In this document: positions 34,741 through 41,636 of the stretch, piece after piece | Layout: the number at the start of each line of letters is the position of its first letter | Numbering within the stretch: the stretch's first letter is position 1 | Source: Johnsonella ignava ATCC 51276 | GTDB lineage: Bacteria > Bacillota > Clostridia > Lachnospirales > Lachnospiraceae | Assembly (NCBI RefSeq): GCF_000235445.1 | Contig: NZ_JH378829.1 | Location: 109,988 to 173,987, forward strand | Length of the DNA: 64,000 nucleotides | Direction of reading: 5' to 3' | Made by a program: the position numbers and the translations under genes | Notes under the pieces: generated by a model | What the model was told of the DNA's origin: nothing | Database searches by the model: none | Seen by the model: the letters and a program-made list of their open reading frames with translations, nothing else

Positions 34741-36556
34741 TACTATGACAAATAAACTTATACACTCTGAATATAAAGAACCGCCTGAAGGTGCAGTATC
34801 CGGAATTATATTCTCAATAAACGGTCCTATCGTAAAAACAGAGGGCAATTCAGGTTTTTTGATGCATGAGATGGTTTATGTAGGCAATGAAAAACTTATA
34901 GGCGAAGTTATAGGCCTTACCTCACAGGCAAGTATTATAGAGGTCTATGAGGAAACCGGAGGCATAAAACCCGGTGAACTTGTAACAGGCAGCGGCTCTC
35001 CGGTAAGTGTAACTCTCGCTCCGGGTATATTAAACAATATATTTGACGGTATTGAAAGACCTTTAAGCGAGATTGCAAAAAAAGATAATGCCTATATAAG
35101 CCGTGGCGTAAATGTAGAATCACTTGATACAAAAAAGCTGTGGGACACCCATATTACCGTAAAAAAAGGAGATAGACTCTACCATGGCAGTGTAATCGCA
35201 CATGTACAGGAAACTCCTGCAATACTGCATAAAGTTATGATTCCCCCTGACAAGGAAGGTACTGTATCCGAAGTAGTAAATGACGGAAAGTATACCATTA
35301 ACGATACCCTTGTTAAAATCATACTTAATGACGGCAGCACTGAAAATCTTTCAATGACACAACACTGGCCTATACGGATACCCCGTCCCGTATTAAAAAG
35401 ATTTCCGGCAAGTGTGCCATTAATCACAGGTCAAAGGATACTTGATACTCTTTTCCCACTGGCAAAAGGCGGTACTGCGGCAGTTCCCGGCGGTTTCGGA
35501 ACCGGTAAGACCATGACACAGCACCAGATAGCAAAATGGTCGGATGCCGATATAATCATCTACATAGGCTGCGGTGAGCGTGGAAATGAGATGACACAGG
35601 TGCTTGAAGAGTTTTCAGAACTTACCGACCCTAAAACCGGCAACCCTCTTATGGACAGAACTTCACTTATTGCAAATACATCCAATATGCCTGTGGCTGC
35701 ACGTGAGGCAAGTCTTTATTCAGGGCTTACTCTTGCGGAATACTACCGGGATATGGGATATGATGTTGCAATTATGGCAGATTCCACCTCACGCTGGGCT
35801 GAAGCACTTCGTGAGATTTCAGGAAGACTTGAGGAAATGCCTGCTGAAGAAGGATTTCCCGCCTACCTGGCTTCAAGACTTTCCTCATTTTATGAAAGAG
35901 CAGGTATGGTACAGAATTTAAACGGAACTGAAGGCTCGGTTTCAATAATAGGTGCAGTATCTCCACAGGGAGGAGATTTCTCCGAACCCGTTACTCAAAA
36001 TACAAAGCGTTTTGTCCGCTGTTTTTGGGGACTTGATAAAAATCTTGCGTATGCAAGACATTTTCCTGCAATACAGTGGCTTACAAGCTATTCAGAATAT
36101 TTAAATGAACTTGCACCATGGTATACGGAAATGGTTGACAAAAAATTTGTTGATTACAGAAACCAGCTTGTCTATCTGCTCGGACGTGAGGCTTCACTTA
36201 TGGAAATTGTTAAACTTATAGGTGCTGACGTGCTTCCTGATGATCAAAAACTTGTACTTGAGATATCAAAAGTTATAAGAATAGGCTTTTTACAGCAAAA
36301 TGCCTTTCATAAGGATGACACCTGTGTACCTATGTCAAAGCAGTTTAAAATGATGGATATAATACTCTACCTTTATCAGAAGGCTAAATCCCTTATACAT
36401 ATGGGCATGCCGATGTCCATACTTAAAGAGGACGGTATATGGGACAAAGTAATATCTATAAAATATGACATACCAAATGATAAACCTGATATGTTTGATG
36501 AATATAAAAAAGATGTTGATCGTTTTTATGAATCAGTTATTGAAAAAAATGCCTGA
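34733..36556 (+). CDS. ntpA: V-type ATPase catalytic subunit A
   Basis: Catalytic subunit of 607 residues. The P-loop is GGFGTGKT (253-260), followed by GCGERGNEMT near 280 and the SRWAEALREISGRLEEMPAEEG catalytic region. The non-homologous bulge domain spans about 115-190. The start at 34733 lies 6-7 nt after a run of seven G inside the end of subunit E; a longer in-frame extension to 34640 overlaps subunit E and is not real. MTNK at 34745 is an alternative start. Confidence 0.96.
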   Translation: MDSTMTNKLIHSEYKEPPEGAVSGIIFSINGPIVKTEGNSGFLMHEMVYVGNEKLIGEVIGLTSQASIIEVYEETGGIKPGELVTGSGSPVSVTLAPGILNNIFDGIERPLSEIAKKDNAYISRGVNVESLDTKKLWDTHITVKKGDRLYHGSVIAHVQETPAILHKVMIPPDKEGTVSEVVNDGKYTINDTLVKIILNDGSTENLSMTQHWPIRIPRPVLKRFPASVPLITGQRILDTLFPLAKGGTAAVPGGFGTGKTMTQHQIAKWSDADIIIYIGCGERGNEMTQVLEEFSELTDPKTGNPLMDRTSLIANTSNMPVAAREASLYSGLTLAEYYRDMGYDVAIMADSTSRWAEALREISGRLEEMPAEEGFPAYLASRLSSFYERAGMVQNLNGTEGSVSIIGAVSPQGGDFSEPVTQNTKRFVRCFWGLDKNLAYARHFPAIQWLTSYSEYLNELAPWYTEMVDKKFVDYRNQLVYLLGREASLMEIVKLIGADVLPDDQKLVLEISKVIRIGFLQQNAFHKDDTCVPMSKQFKMMDIILYLYQKAKSLIHMGMPMSILKEDGIWDKVISIKYDIPNDKPDMFDEYKKDVDRFYESVIEKNA

Positions 36557-36601
36557 TTTAAGAACTTGTTTTTTAAATATAAAATTATTTAAGGAGAATA
36601 T

Positions 36602-38038
36602 ATGTCGGTAGAATATCTTGGATTAAGCTCAATCAACGGTCCTCTTGCAGTTCTTGAGGGAGTTAAAGGAGCTGCTTATGATGAGATTGTTGAAATGGAT
36701 GTAAAAGGCTCCCAAAAAAGACTTGGAAGGATAATTGAAATAAATAATGACAAAGCTGTAATACAGGTCTTTGAAGGTACTGACGGTATGGCACTCAGAA
36801 ATACCCGTACAAGACTTACAGGTCATCCTATGCGTATAGGTGTGTCAACTGACATGCTTGGCAGGACTTTTAACGGCATAGGACATCCCATAGATGATCT
36901 CGGTCCTGTAAATTATGACAAACTTCTTGATGTAAACGGCAAACCGCTTAATCCGGTAAGCCGCAAATATCCACGAAATTATATACGCACCGGTATTTCT
37001 TCAATTGACGGACTTACCACACTTATAAGGGGGCAGAAACTCCCTATATTCTCAGGTAACGGACTGCCTCATGATGAACTTGCCGCTCAGATAGTAAGAC
37101 AGGCTTCTCTTGGAGATAATGCCGGAAACGGTGATGATTTTGCAATAGTATTTGCCGCAATGGGAGTCAAACATGATGTCGCAGACTTTTTCAGGCGCAC
37201 TTTTGAAGATAGCGGTGTAAGCTCACATGTTGCAGCTTTTATAAATCTTGCAAACGATCCTGTTGTAGAAAGGCTGATTACACCTAAAGCTGCACTTACG
37301 CTTGCGGAATATCTTGCTTTTGAAAAGGAAATGCATATACTGGTAATACTCACTGATATGACTTCATTTGCTGAAGCAATGAGGGAGGTTTCTTCCTCAA
37401 AAGGTGAGATCCCGTCAAGAAAGGGATTTCCCGGCTACCTGTATTCAGAGCTTGCCTCAATTTATGAACGTGCAGGCATAGTAAAGGATATAAACGGCTC
37501 CGTTACACAGATTCCTATACTTACTATGCCAAATGATGATATAACTCACCCCATCCCCGACCTTACAGGCTATATCACTGAGGGGCAGGTGGTACTTGAC
37601 AGAGATTTAAATGCTCAATCAGTGTACCCTCCTGTAAGTATACTTCCTTCACTTTCAAGACTTATGAAAGACGGCATAGGCAAGGATTATACACGTGAAG
37701 ATCATCAGGATGTGGCAAATCAGCTTTTTTCAAGCTATGCCAGAGTTCAGGATGCACGTGCACTTGCATCGGTTATAGGTGAGGATGAGCTCTCCGACAC
37801 TGATAAAATTTACCTTGTCTTTGGAAAGGAATTTGAAGAAAGATTTATAAAGCAGGATTCAGATGAGAACCGTGATATATTTAAAACTCTAAGCATAGGG
37901 TGGCAGCTGCTCGGTCTTATCCCCAGGTCTGAACTTGACAGGATTGATACTAAAATACTTGATAAGTATTATGTACCTACATCTATTAATTCCGACAATG
38001 AAATAGTTGCAGTAGAAAAAGATAATATGCGGCTTTAA
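36602..38038 (+). CDS. ntpB: V-type ATPase regulatory subunit B
   Basis: Non-catalytic nucleotide-binding subunit of 478 residues. Features are VFEGTDGM, GRTFNGIGHPID, LPIFSGNGLPHDELAAQI (a degenerate P-loop), ILTDMTSFAEAMREVSSS and PSLSRLMKDGIG, which carries the arginine that completes the catalytic site of A. GGAG precedes the ATG. Confidence 0.96.
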   Translation: MSVEYLGLSSINGPLAVLEGVKGAAYDEIVEMDVKGSQKRLGRIIEINNDKAVIQVFEGTDGMALRNTRTRLTGHPMRIGVSTDMLGRTFNGIGHPIDDLGPVNYDKLLDVNGKPLNPVSRKYPRNYIRTGISSIDGLTTLIRGQKLPIFSGNGLPHDELAAQIVRQASLGDNAGNGDDFAIVFAAMGVKHDVADFFRRTFEDSGVSSHVAAFINLANDPVVERLITPKAALTLAEYLAFEKEMHILVILTDMTSFAEAMREVSSSKGEIPSRKGFPGYLYSELASIYERAGIVKDINGSVTQIPILTMPNDDITHPIPDLTGYITEGQVVLDRDLNAQSVYPPVSILPSLSRLMKDGIGKDYTREDHQDVANQLFSSYARVQDARALASVIGEDELSDTDKIYLVFGKEFEERFIKQDSDENRDIFKTLSIGWQLLGLIPRSELDRIDTKILDKYYVPTSINSDNEIVAVEKDNMRL

Positions 38039-38089
38039 TTTTATATTTTTAATTTTTATAAGCCGGCATAAACTGGAGGCTCTAAATTT

Positions 38090-38710
38090 ATGAATACAAA
38101 CACATTTCCTACAAAGGGAAATTTAATTGCCGCAAAGAGTTCGCTTGCTCTTGCAAAACAGGGCTACGGACTTATGGACCGAAAGCGTAATATACTTATA
38201 CGTGAACTTATGGGACTTATAGATCAGGCAAAGGATATACAAAAAGAGATAGACACAACCTTTACTTCTGCATATGATGCTCTTATGAAGGCTACTATTG
38301 AGCTGGGACTTGATTTTATAAAGGATATTGCAGGCTCCGTTGATGTCGATGACGGTGTAAAGATTAAAACCAGAAGCGTTATGGGTACTGAGATCCCTCT
38401 TGTACAGTATGAAAAGCAGCCGCTTGATCTTGTTTATGCATACTATACTACAAGAGAGTCTCTTGATGTTGCAAGAGAAAAATTTCTTAAGGTTAAGGAA
38501 CTGACTGTAAGACTTTCTATGGTTGAAAATGCTGCTTACAGGCTTGCCTCAAATATTAAAAAAACTCAAAAACGGGCAAATGCACTTAAAAATATTACTA
38601 TTCCCAGATATGAGGCATTAAGTAAGGGGATTAGTAATTCTCTTGAGGAGAAGGAAAGGGAAGAGTTTACAAGGCTTAAGGTGATAAAAGAAAGGGCAAA
38701 TAAGAAGTAA
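38090..38710 (+). CDS. ntpD: V-type ATPase subunit D
   Basis: A 206-residue rotor shaft subunit of antiparallel coiled coil. Start PTKGNLIAAKSSLALAKQGYGLMDRKRNILIREL and the C-terminal helix KKTQKRANALKNITIPRYE are characteristic. It is the last gene of the operon, giving the order F(G/H)-C-I-K-G(F)-E-A-B-D. Confidence 0.95.
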   Translation: MNTNTFPTKGNLIAAKSSLALAKQGYGLMDRKRNILIRELMGLIDQAKDIQKEIDTTFTSAYDALMKATIELGLDFIKDIAGSVDVDDGVKIKTRSVMGTEIPLVQYEKQPLDLVYAYYTTRESLDVAREKFLKVKELTVRLSMVENAAYRLASNIKKTQKRANALKNITIPRYEALSKGISNSLEEKEREEFTRLKVIKERANKK

Positions 38711-38776
38711 TTGTAATTTGTGATTTATAATTTATGCCGGAGTATGAACGGATTTATGACCGGTTATGTTGGTGCG

Positions 38777-38827
38777 TTATATTGGGGGTATATTGGGTAT
38801 ATTAGGGTATGTTAGGATATGTTAGAG
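38777..38827 (+). repeat. Degenerate short tandem repeat
   Basis: About five imperfect tandem copies of a 9-10 nt unit close to GTATATTGGG, drifting to GTATGTTAGG at the right end. Confidence 0.6.
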
Positions 38828-38857
38828 TTATCCGGCTCAGTTTTATACTAAACAGCG

Positions 38858-38941
38858 TACCGGAAGGTTCCCGGTAAAAATATAAACAAGAGTTACGCTA
38901 AAGCGTAACATAGTTTATATTTTTAGGGAACACTTCCGGTA
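38858..38941. repeat. 84-nt nested inverted repeat
   Basis: Outer arms 38858-38887 and 38913-38941 pair with few mismatches (TACCGGAA/TTCCGGTA, GTTCCC/GGGAAC, AAATATAAAC/GTTTATATTT). A perfect inner hairpin GTTACGCT / AGCGTAAC has a 2-nt loop (38892-38909). It lies 150 bp after the V-ATPase operon. It could be a terminator-like structure, a processed small RNA or a palindromic mobile element remnant. Confidence 0.7.
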
Positions 38942-39007
38942 TATTCATACATCCGGAGAGTGTTATATGCTCTTAAAGATTGCTGAAACAAAAGGGGTAT
39001 ACAGGAT

Positions 39008-39085
39008 TTACATATTATTATTAACCGGTTTTGAAGTTCATCAAAACTATAGTCTCCTTTAAAGCTATTCCTTCTTTTATATTAC
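39008..39085 (-). pseudogene. Flavodoxin 3' fragment, frameshifted
   Basis: This stretch closely matches the last 75 nt of the flavodoxin gene at 39970-40431, in the same orientation. One G is lost from a GGGA run, which shifts the frame, and the rest of the gene upstream is not recognisable. It marks the decayed end of the second copy of the duplicated cassette. Confidence 0.85.
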
Positions 39086-39092
39086 AGCCTGG

Positions 39093-39299
39093 TTTTATAG
39101 ATCTAAGAGCTCGTTTCTTTACTCCTTCAAATAACATAATCACGGCACAGTATTTATATTATGACCTTTACCTCTAAAAAAGAGAAGCGGCAGTATACTG
39201 AAACTCTTTTAATTATATGGTTAGACTAACAGGCTTTATCATGGTGTAAAGCTCCCTTTGTAGTCAGAACCCAGCCGTTAGCTACAGTATAAAAAAGAA
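39093..39299. other. Unassigned stretch with hairpins
   Basis: No gene is seen. AAAAGAG / CTCTTTT arms (39178-39184, 39205-39211) enclose the perfect palindrome CAGTATACTG. A GTAG...CTAC-bounded segment lies at about 39257-39282. The stretch occupies the place of the lost flavodoxin body and may be decayed or inserted DNA. Confidence 0.35.
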
Positions 39300-39321
39300 A
39301 TATCAATATTACTTAAATCAA

Positions 39322-39438
39322 TCAAAATAGTTCATCAATAACAAAATACCTTAAATACCAAAAAATAAGTGTCAGCAAAGTCGTAACTACAATAGTAATT
39401 CTTACAAGTCTTTTACCCTTTTTATTTTCATTATCCAT
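39322..39438 (-). CDS. Small membrane peptide 1, copy A (38 aa)
   Basis: Strong ribosome binding site GGAGG with a 7-nt spacer. The peptide has a charged N-terminus (MDNENKKGKRLVR) and one transmembrane helix (about 14-29). Its paralogue at 40480-40611 shares the N-terminal 13 residues except one. In codons 7 and 8 the DNA differences are synonymous (AAG/AAA, GGT/GGG), which indicates selection on the protein. It lies 36 nt after small peptide 2. No family is recognised. Confidence 0.75.
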   Translation of the reverse strand: MDNENKKGKRLVRITIVVTTLLTLIFWYLRYFVIDELF

Positions 39439-39474
39439 TATATATCCTCCATATTTTAAGCAAATCTAATCCAA

Positions 39475-39603
39475 TTATTTAAAATATATTTGAAAATCAC
39501 TCATAGCATATATAAAAATTAAAATACCAGATATAAATGAAGTAATAATAAACGTATATACCGCCGTAATTATCACTGTAAATACATCTTCCTCTTTAAA
39601 CAT
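39475..39603 (-). CDS. Small membrane peptide 2, copy A (42 aa)
   Basis: Short acidic head MFKEEDVF followed by one long hydrophobic helix (about 8-34). AGGTAGGG lies upstream. The first 20 residues are identical to the paralogue at 40653-40778. The only two nucleotide differences there are synonymous (GCG/GCA, ACG/ACA). After that the two copies diverge. It is first in the cassette, after an extended -10 promoter. Function unknown; small membrane toxin, transporter modulator or two-component peptide are possibilities only. Confidence 0.75.
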   Translation of the reverse strand: MFKEEDVFTVIITAVYTFIITSFISGILIFIYAMSDFQIYFK

Positions 39604-39653
39604 TGAACTTACCCTACCTTTCTGTAAATTAAAAATTATTCTCTTAATTTAAG

Positions 39654-39662
39654 ATTATAACA
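39654..39662 (-). promoter_or_regulatory. Extended -10 promoter, cassette copy A
   Basis: TGTTATAAT on the minus strand lies 50 nt before small peptide 2, with TTCATA at -35 (17-bp spacing). The extended -10 is identical in copy B. Confidence 0.65.
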
Positions 39663-39778
39663 TATATTCTATTAAATATGAATATCTAGGCTTCTATGAG
39701 CTCCGGCTCTATATATGTTGTAATGCTGATTTTTCAATTTAAAACATCATTTCATATTTATTTTTATGAAAAAAATAT

Positions 39779-39798
39779 AGTAAACCATTTGATTTACT
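39779..39798 (-). terminator. Terminator after flavodoxin gene
   Basis: AGTAAA / TTTACT stem with an 8-nt loop and a following T-rich tract on the minus strand. It ends the copy B transcript before copy A begins. Confidence 0.6.
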
Positions 39799-39969
39799 GC
39801 CTTTTGAGGTAGTACAGAGAGTTTTATATCTTCTTAAAGGCGGAGACACTTTAAAAAATCTCCGTTCAATGTATAATCATAATTTCTTTAATATTAGCTT
39901 TTAATACCCTCAAATTTATCTCTGCTTATTATTTATAATTCCACCTAAAAAACCTCTACAAAACAGAAT

Positions 39970-40431
39970 TTACATATTACTGTTTAACCGGTTTTTAAGT
40001 TCATCAAAACTATAGTCTCCCTTTAAAGCTATTCCCTCTTTTATAATTGAATTTTTACATTCGTTTTTATAATCTTCAATCATTCTCCCAAAGCCGCCTC
40101 CACCGTGAGTACAAAACGGGATGATTGTTTTTCCGTCCAAATCAACTGCTTTCAAAAATGACAGGACGGGTGGTGCAAAGGTTTTAAGCCAGTTAGGAGA
40201 GCCTATGAAAATTATATCAGCATCTTCAACGCTTTCTGTTCCCTGTATAAGTGGCGGACAATATCCCCTTTCAATTTCTTCTCTTGCTTCTTTTACAGCT
40301 GTATTATATGAAAATGAATACGGCTTTTGTGGTTTTATTTCCCTCAAATCACCGCCGGTGATCAAAGCAATGTCTTCTGCCAACCGTCTCGTTATCCCTG
40401 AATATGAATAATATACGACTAAAATTTTCAA
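39970..40431 (-). CDS. Flavodoxin family protein
   Basis: A 153-residue FMN-binding protein. The phosphate-binding loop is YYSYSGITRRLAEDIA (residues 7-22). IIFIGSPNWLKTFAPPVLSFL and PFCTHGGGGFGRMIED provide the isoalloxazine-contact loops. It resembles the flavodoxin_4 group of putative NAD(P)H or quinone-linked electron carriers. It lies 48 nt downstream of small peptide 1 copy B and is probably cotranscribed with both small genes. A 3' remnant of a second copy lies at 39008. Confidence 0.9.
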   Translation of the reverse strand: MKILVVYYSYSGITRRLAEDIALITGGDLREIKPQKPYSFSYNTAVKEAREEIERGYCPPLIQGTESVEDADIIFIGSPNWLKTFAPPVLSFLKAVDLDGKTIIPFCTHGGGGFGRMIEDYKNECKNSIIKEGIALKGDYSFDELKNRLNSNM

Positions 40432-40479
40432 TTATAATCCCCTCCGGAAATCTCAATTATCGATATTACTTAAACAATA

Positions 40480-40611
40480 TTATATATAAAATATCCTATA
40501 TATTTTATATATAACAAAATACTCTACAATCCAAAAAATAAATGTCAGCAAAACCGTAACTATAATAGTAACTCTTACAAGGTTTTTCCCTTTTTTATTT
40601 TCATTATCCAT
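40480..40611 (-). CDS. Small membrane peptide 1, copy B (43 aa)
   Basis: Paralogue of the 38-residue peptide at 39322. N-terminus MDNENKKGKNLVR, then one transmembrane helix (about 14-35) and a short aromatic/basic tail. GGAG precedes the ATG by 8 nt. The C-terminal third differs from copy A. Confidence 0.75.
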   Translation of the reverse strand: MDNENKKGKNLVRVTIIVTVLLTFIFWIVEYFVIYKIYRIFYI

Positions 40612-40652
40612 TATATATACTCCATATTTTAAATAAGTCTAATATCATTAAT

Positions 40653-40778
40653 TTAAACAAAGCTTTGTATAACACTCAAAAGATATATCCAAAGTATAAT
40701 ATGAAATATAAATGAAACAATAATAAATGTATATACTGCCGTAATTATCACTGTAAATACATCTTCCTCTTTAAACAT
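40653..40778 (-). CDS. Small membrane peptide 2, copy B (41 aa)
   Basis: Paralogue of the 42-residue peptide at 39475, with the same acidic head and hydrophobic helix. GGAGGG lies 11 nt upstream of the ATG. It leads the small-peptide and flavodoxin operon. Confidence 0.75.
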   Translation of the reverse strand: MFKEEDVFTVIITAVYTFIIVSFIFHIILWIYLLSVIQSFV

Positions 40779-40826
40779 TGAACTTACCCTCCCTCTATAA
40801 ATTAAAAATTATCTTCTTAATTCGAG

Positions 40827-40835
40827 ATTATAACA
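40827..40835 (-). promoter_or_regulatory. Extended -10 promoter, cassette copy B
   Basis: TGTTATAAT on the minus strand lies 49 nt before small peptide 2. The upstream stretch (to about 40920), including CCGGAGC and TTGAAAAATCAGC, is nearly identical to copy A and may hold a shared control site. Confidence 0.65.
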
Positions 40836-40951
40836 TATATTCTATTAAATATTAATATCCAGACTTCTATGTGCTCCGGCTCTATATATGTTGTAATGCT
40901 GATTTTTCAATTTAAAACATCATTTCATGTTTATTTTTATGTAAAAAAGAT

Positions 40952-40971
40952 AGTAAAGCATTTGATTTAAT
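40952..40971 (-). terminator. Weak terminator after TfoX gene
   Basis: Copy B equivalent of the 39779 hairpin (AGTAAA with TTTAAT, one mismatch) followed by a T-rich tract on the minus strand. Confidence 0.4.
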
Positions 40972-40998
40972 ACCTTTTGAGGCAGTAAATTATTAATA

Positions 40999-41322
40999 TT
41001 ATCTATTTTTCTTTTTAGGTTTTGGTGCCGGTAGTTCTTCATACATAGCCTTAAATAGTCCGGTTAAATATTTTTTATTATCTACATTATCTACAAGAAG
41101 CATTTCCTTTGCTCCATCATATGGCAGCTCATACTCTGCATTCGGCATATAATTTATCGATGCCTGTACCGGTTTAACAAGTAATCTATCATCATATATT
41201 CCACCAACAATTTTTCCATTATAATATATAATATATTCTCCCATCATGGCTTTATAACTGATATAATCTAATTCAGACAATTGTTCTAAAATAAAATTCA
41301 AGTAATCTTTACCGGAAGCCAT
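40999..41322 (-). CDS. TfoX N-terminal domain protein
   Basis: A 107-residue single-domain TfoX_N protein: YLNFILEQLSELDYISYKAMMGEYIIYYNGKIVGGIYDDRLLVK, then a basic C-terminal tail PKPKKKNR. GGAGG lies 9 nt before the ATG. In gamma-proteobacteria TfoX controls competence, but stand-alone domains in Firmicutes have no known role. It is the gene next upstream of cassette copy B. Confidence 0.85.
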   Translation of the reverse strand: MASGKDYLNFILEQLSELDYISYKAMMGEYIIYYNGKIVGGIYDDRLLVKPVQASINYMPNAEYELPYDGAKEMLLVDNVDNKKYLTGLFKAMYEELPAPKPKKKNR

Positions 41323-41414
41323 TCCCGGTACCTCCTTTTCTTTTGAAATCCATACTTTAGAAGTTGTTCACTAACAAAACACCTCCGCTCAAATACCCTA
41401 TCTTCCAGTGTCAT
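41298..41414 (-). pseudogene. Truncated ORF overlapping tfoX-like gene (38 codons)
   Basis: GAGAGG precedes an ATG. The product starts MTLEDRVFERRCFV and SEQLLKYGF, which recalls the N-terminus of MmcQ/YjbR-like proteins, then becomes basic and stops inside the TfoX gene. It contains the TfoX ribosome binding site in its 3' half. It may be a gene remnant or a short upstream coupling ORF. The family likeness is from memory. Confidence 0.4.
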
Positions 41415-41636
41415 TGTCAAACCTCTCATTAATTAATCTGTTCTATAAATTTTCCGGATTGTATATTTGATTAATTTTTTTACTTGCCGATTCCAATTTA
41501 TCTCACCGGATATTCGCTAATATTATACCATTTTTAAGATGTTTTTACACTGTCAGATTGGCTCTCTTTTTCTAATTTACTCATAGCAAATTTCCTCTGC
41601 AAGGCTGGTCGTATGCAAGGTCTACAACAATTCATT

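Larger units (their letters stand above)
39300..39825 (-). repeat. Duplicated cassette, copy A
   Basis: This region aligns along its length with 40460-40995, same orientation. It holds, in transcription order, a terminator, a near-identical upstream region of about 100 bp, an extended -10 promoter and two small membrane-peptide genes. The flavodoxin fragment at 39008 continues the homology after an interruption. Confidence 0.85.
40460..40995 (-). repeat. Duplicated cassette, copy B
   Basis: Counterpart of 39300-39825. This copy retains an intact flavodoxin gene downstream, showing the ancestral unit was promoter, small peptide 2, small peptide 1, flavodoxin, terminator. Confidence 0.85.

Noticed and set aside
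38777..38827. CRISPR-like repeat array
   Set aside because: The units are 9-10 nt and contiguous without spacers; this is a simple degenerate tandem repeat.
38967..39062. 31-codon ORF with an upstream GGAGAG on the plus strand
   Set aside because: It runs antisense across the flavodoxin remnant and changes frame relationship at the duplication edge, so it looks like a chance chimera.
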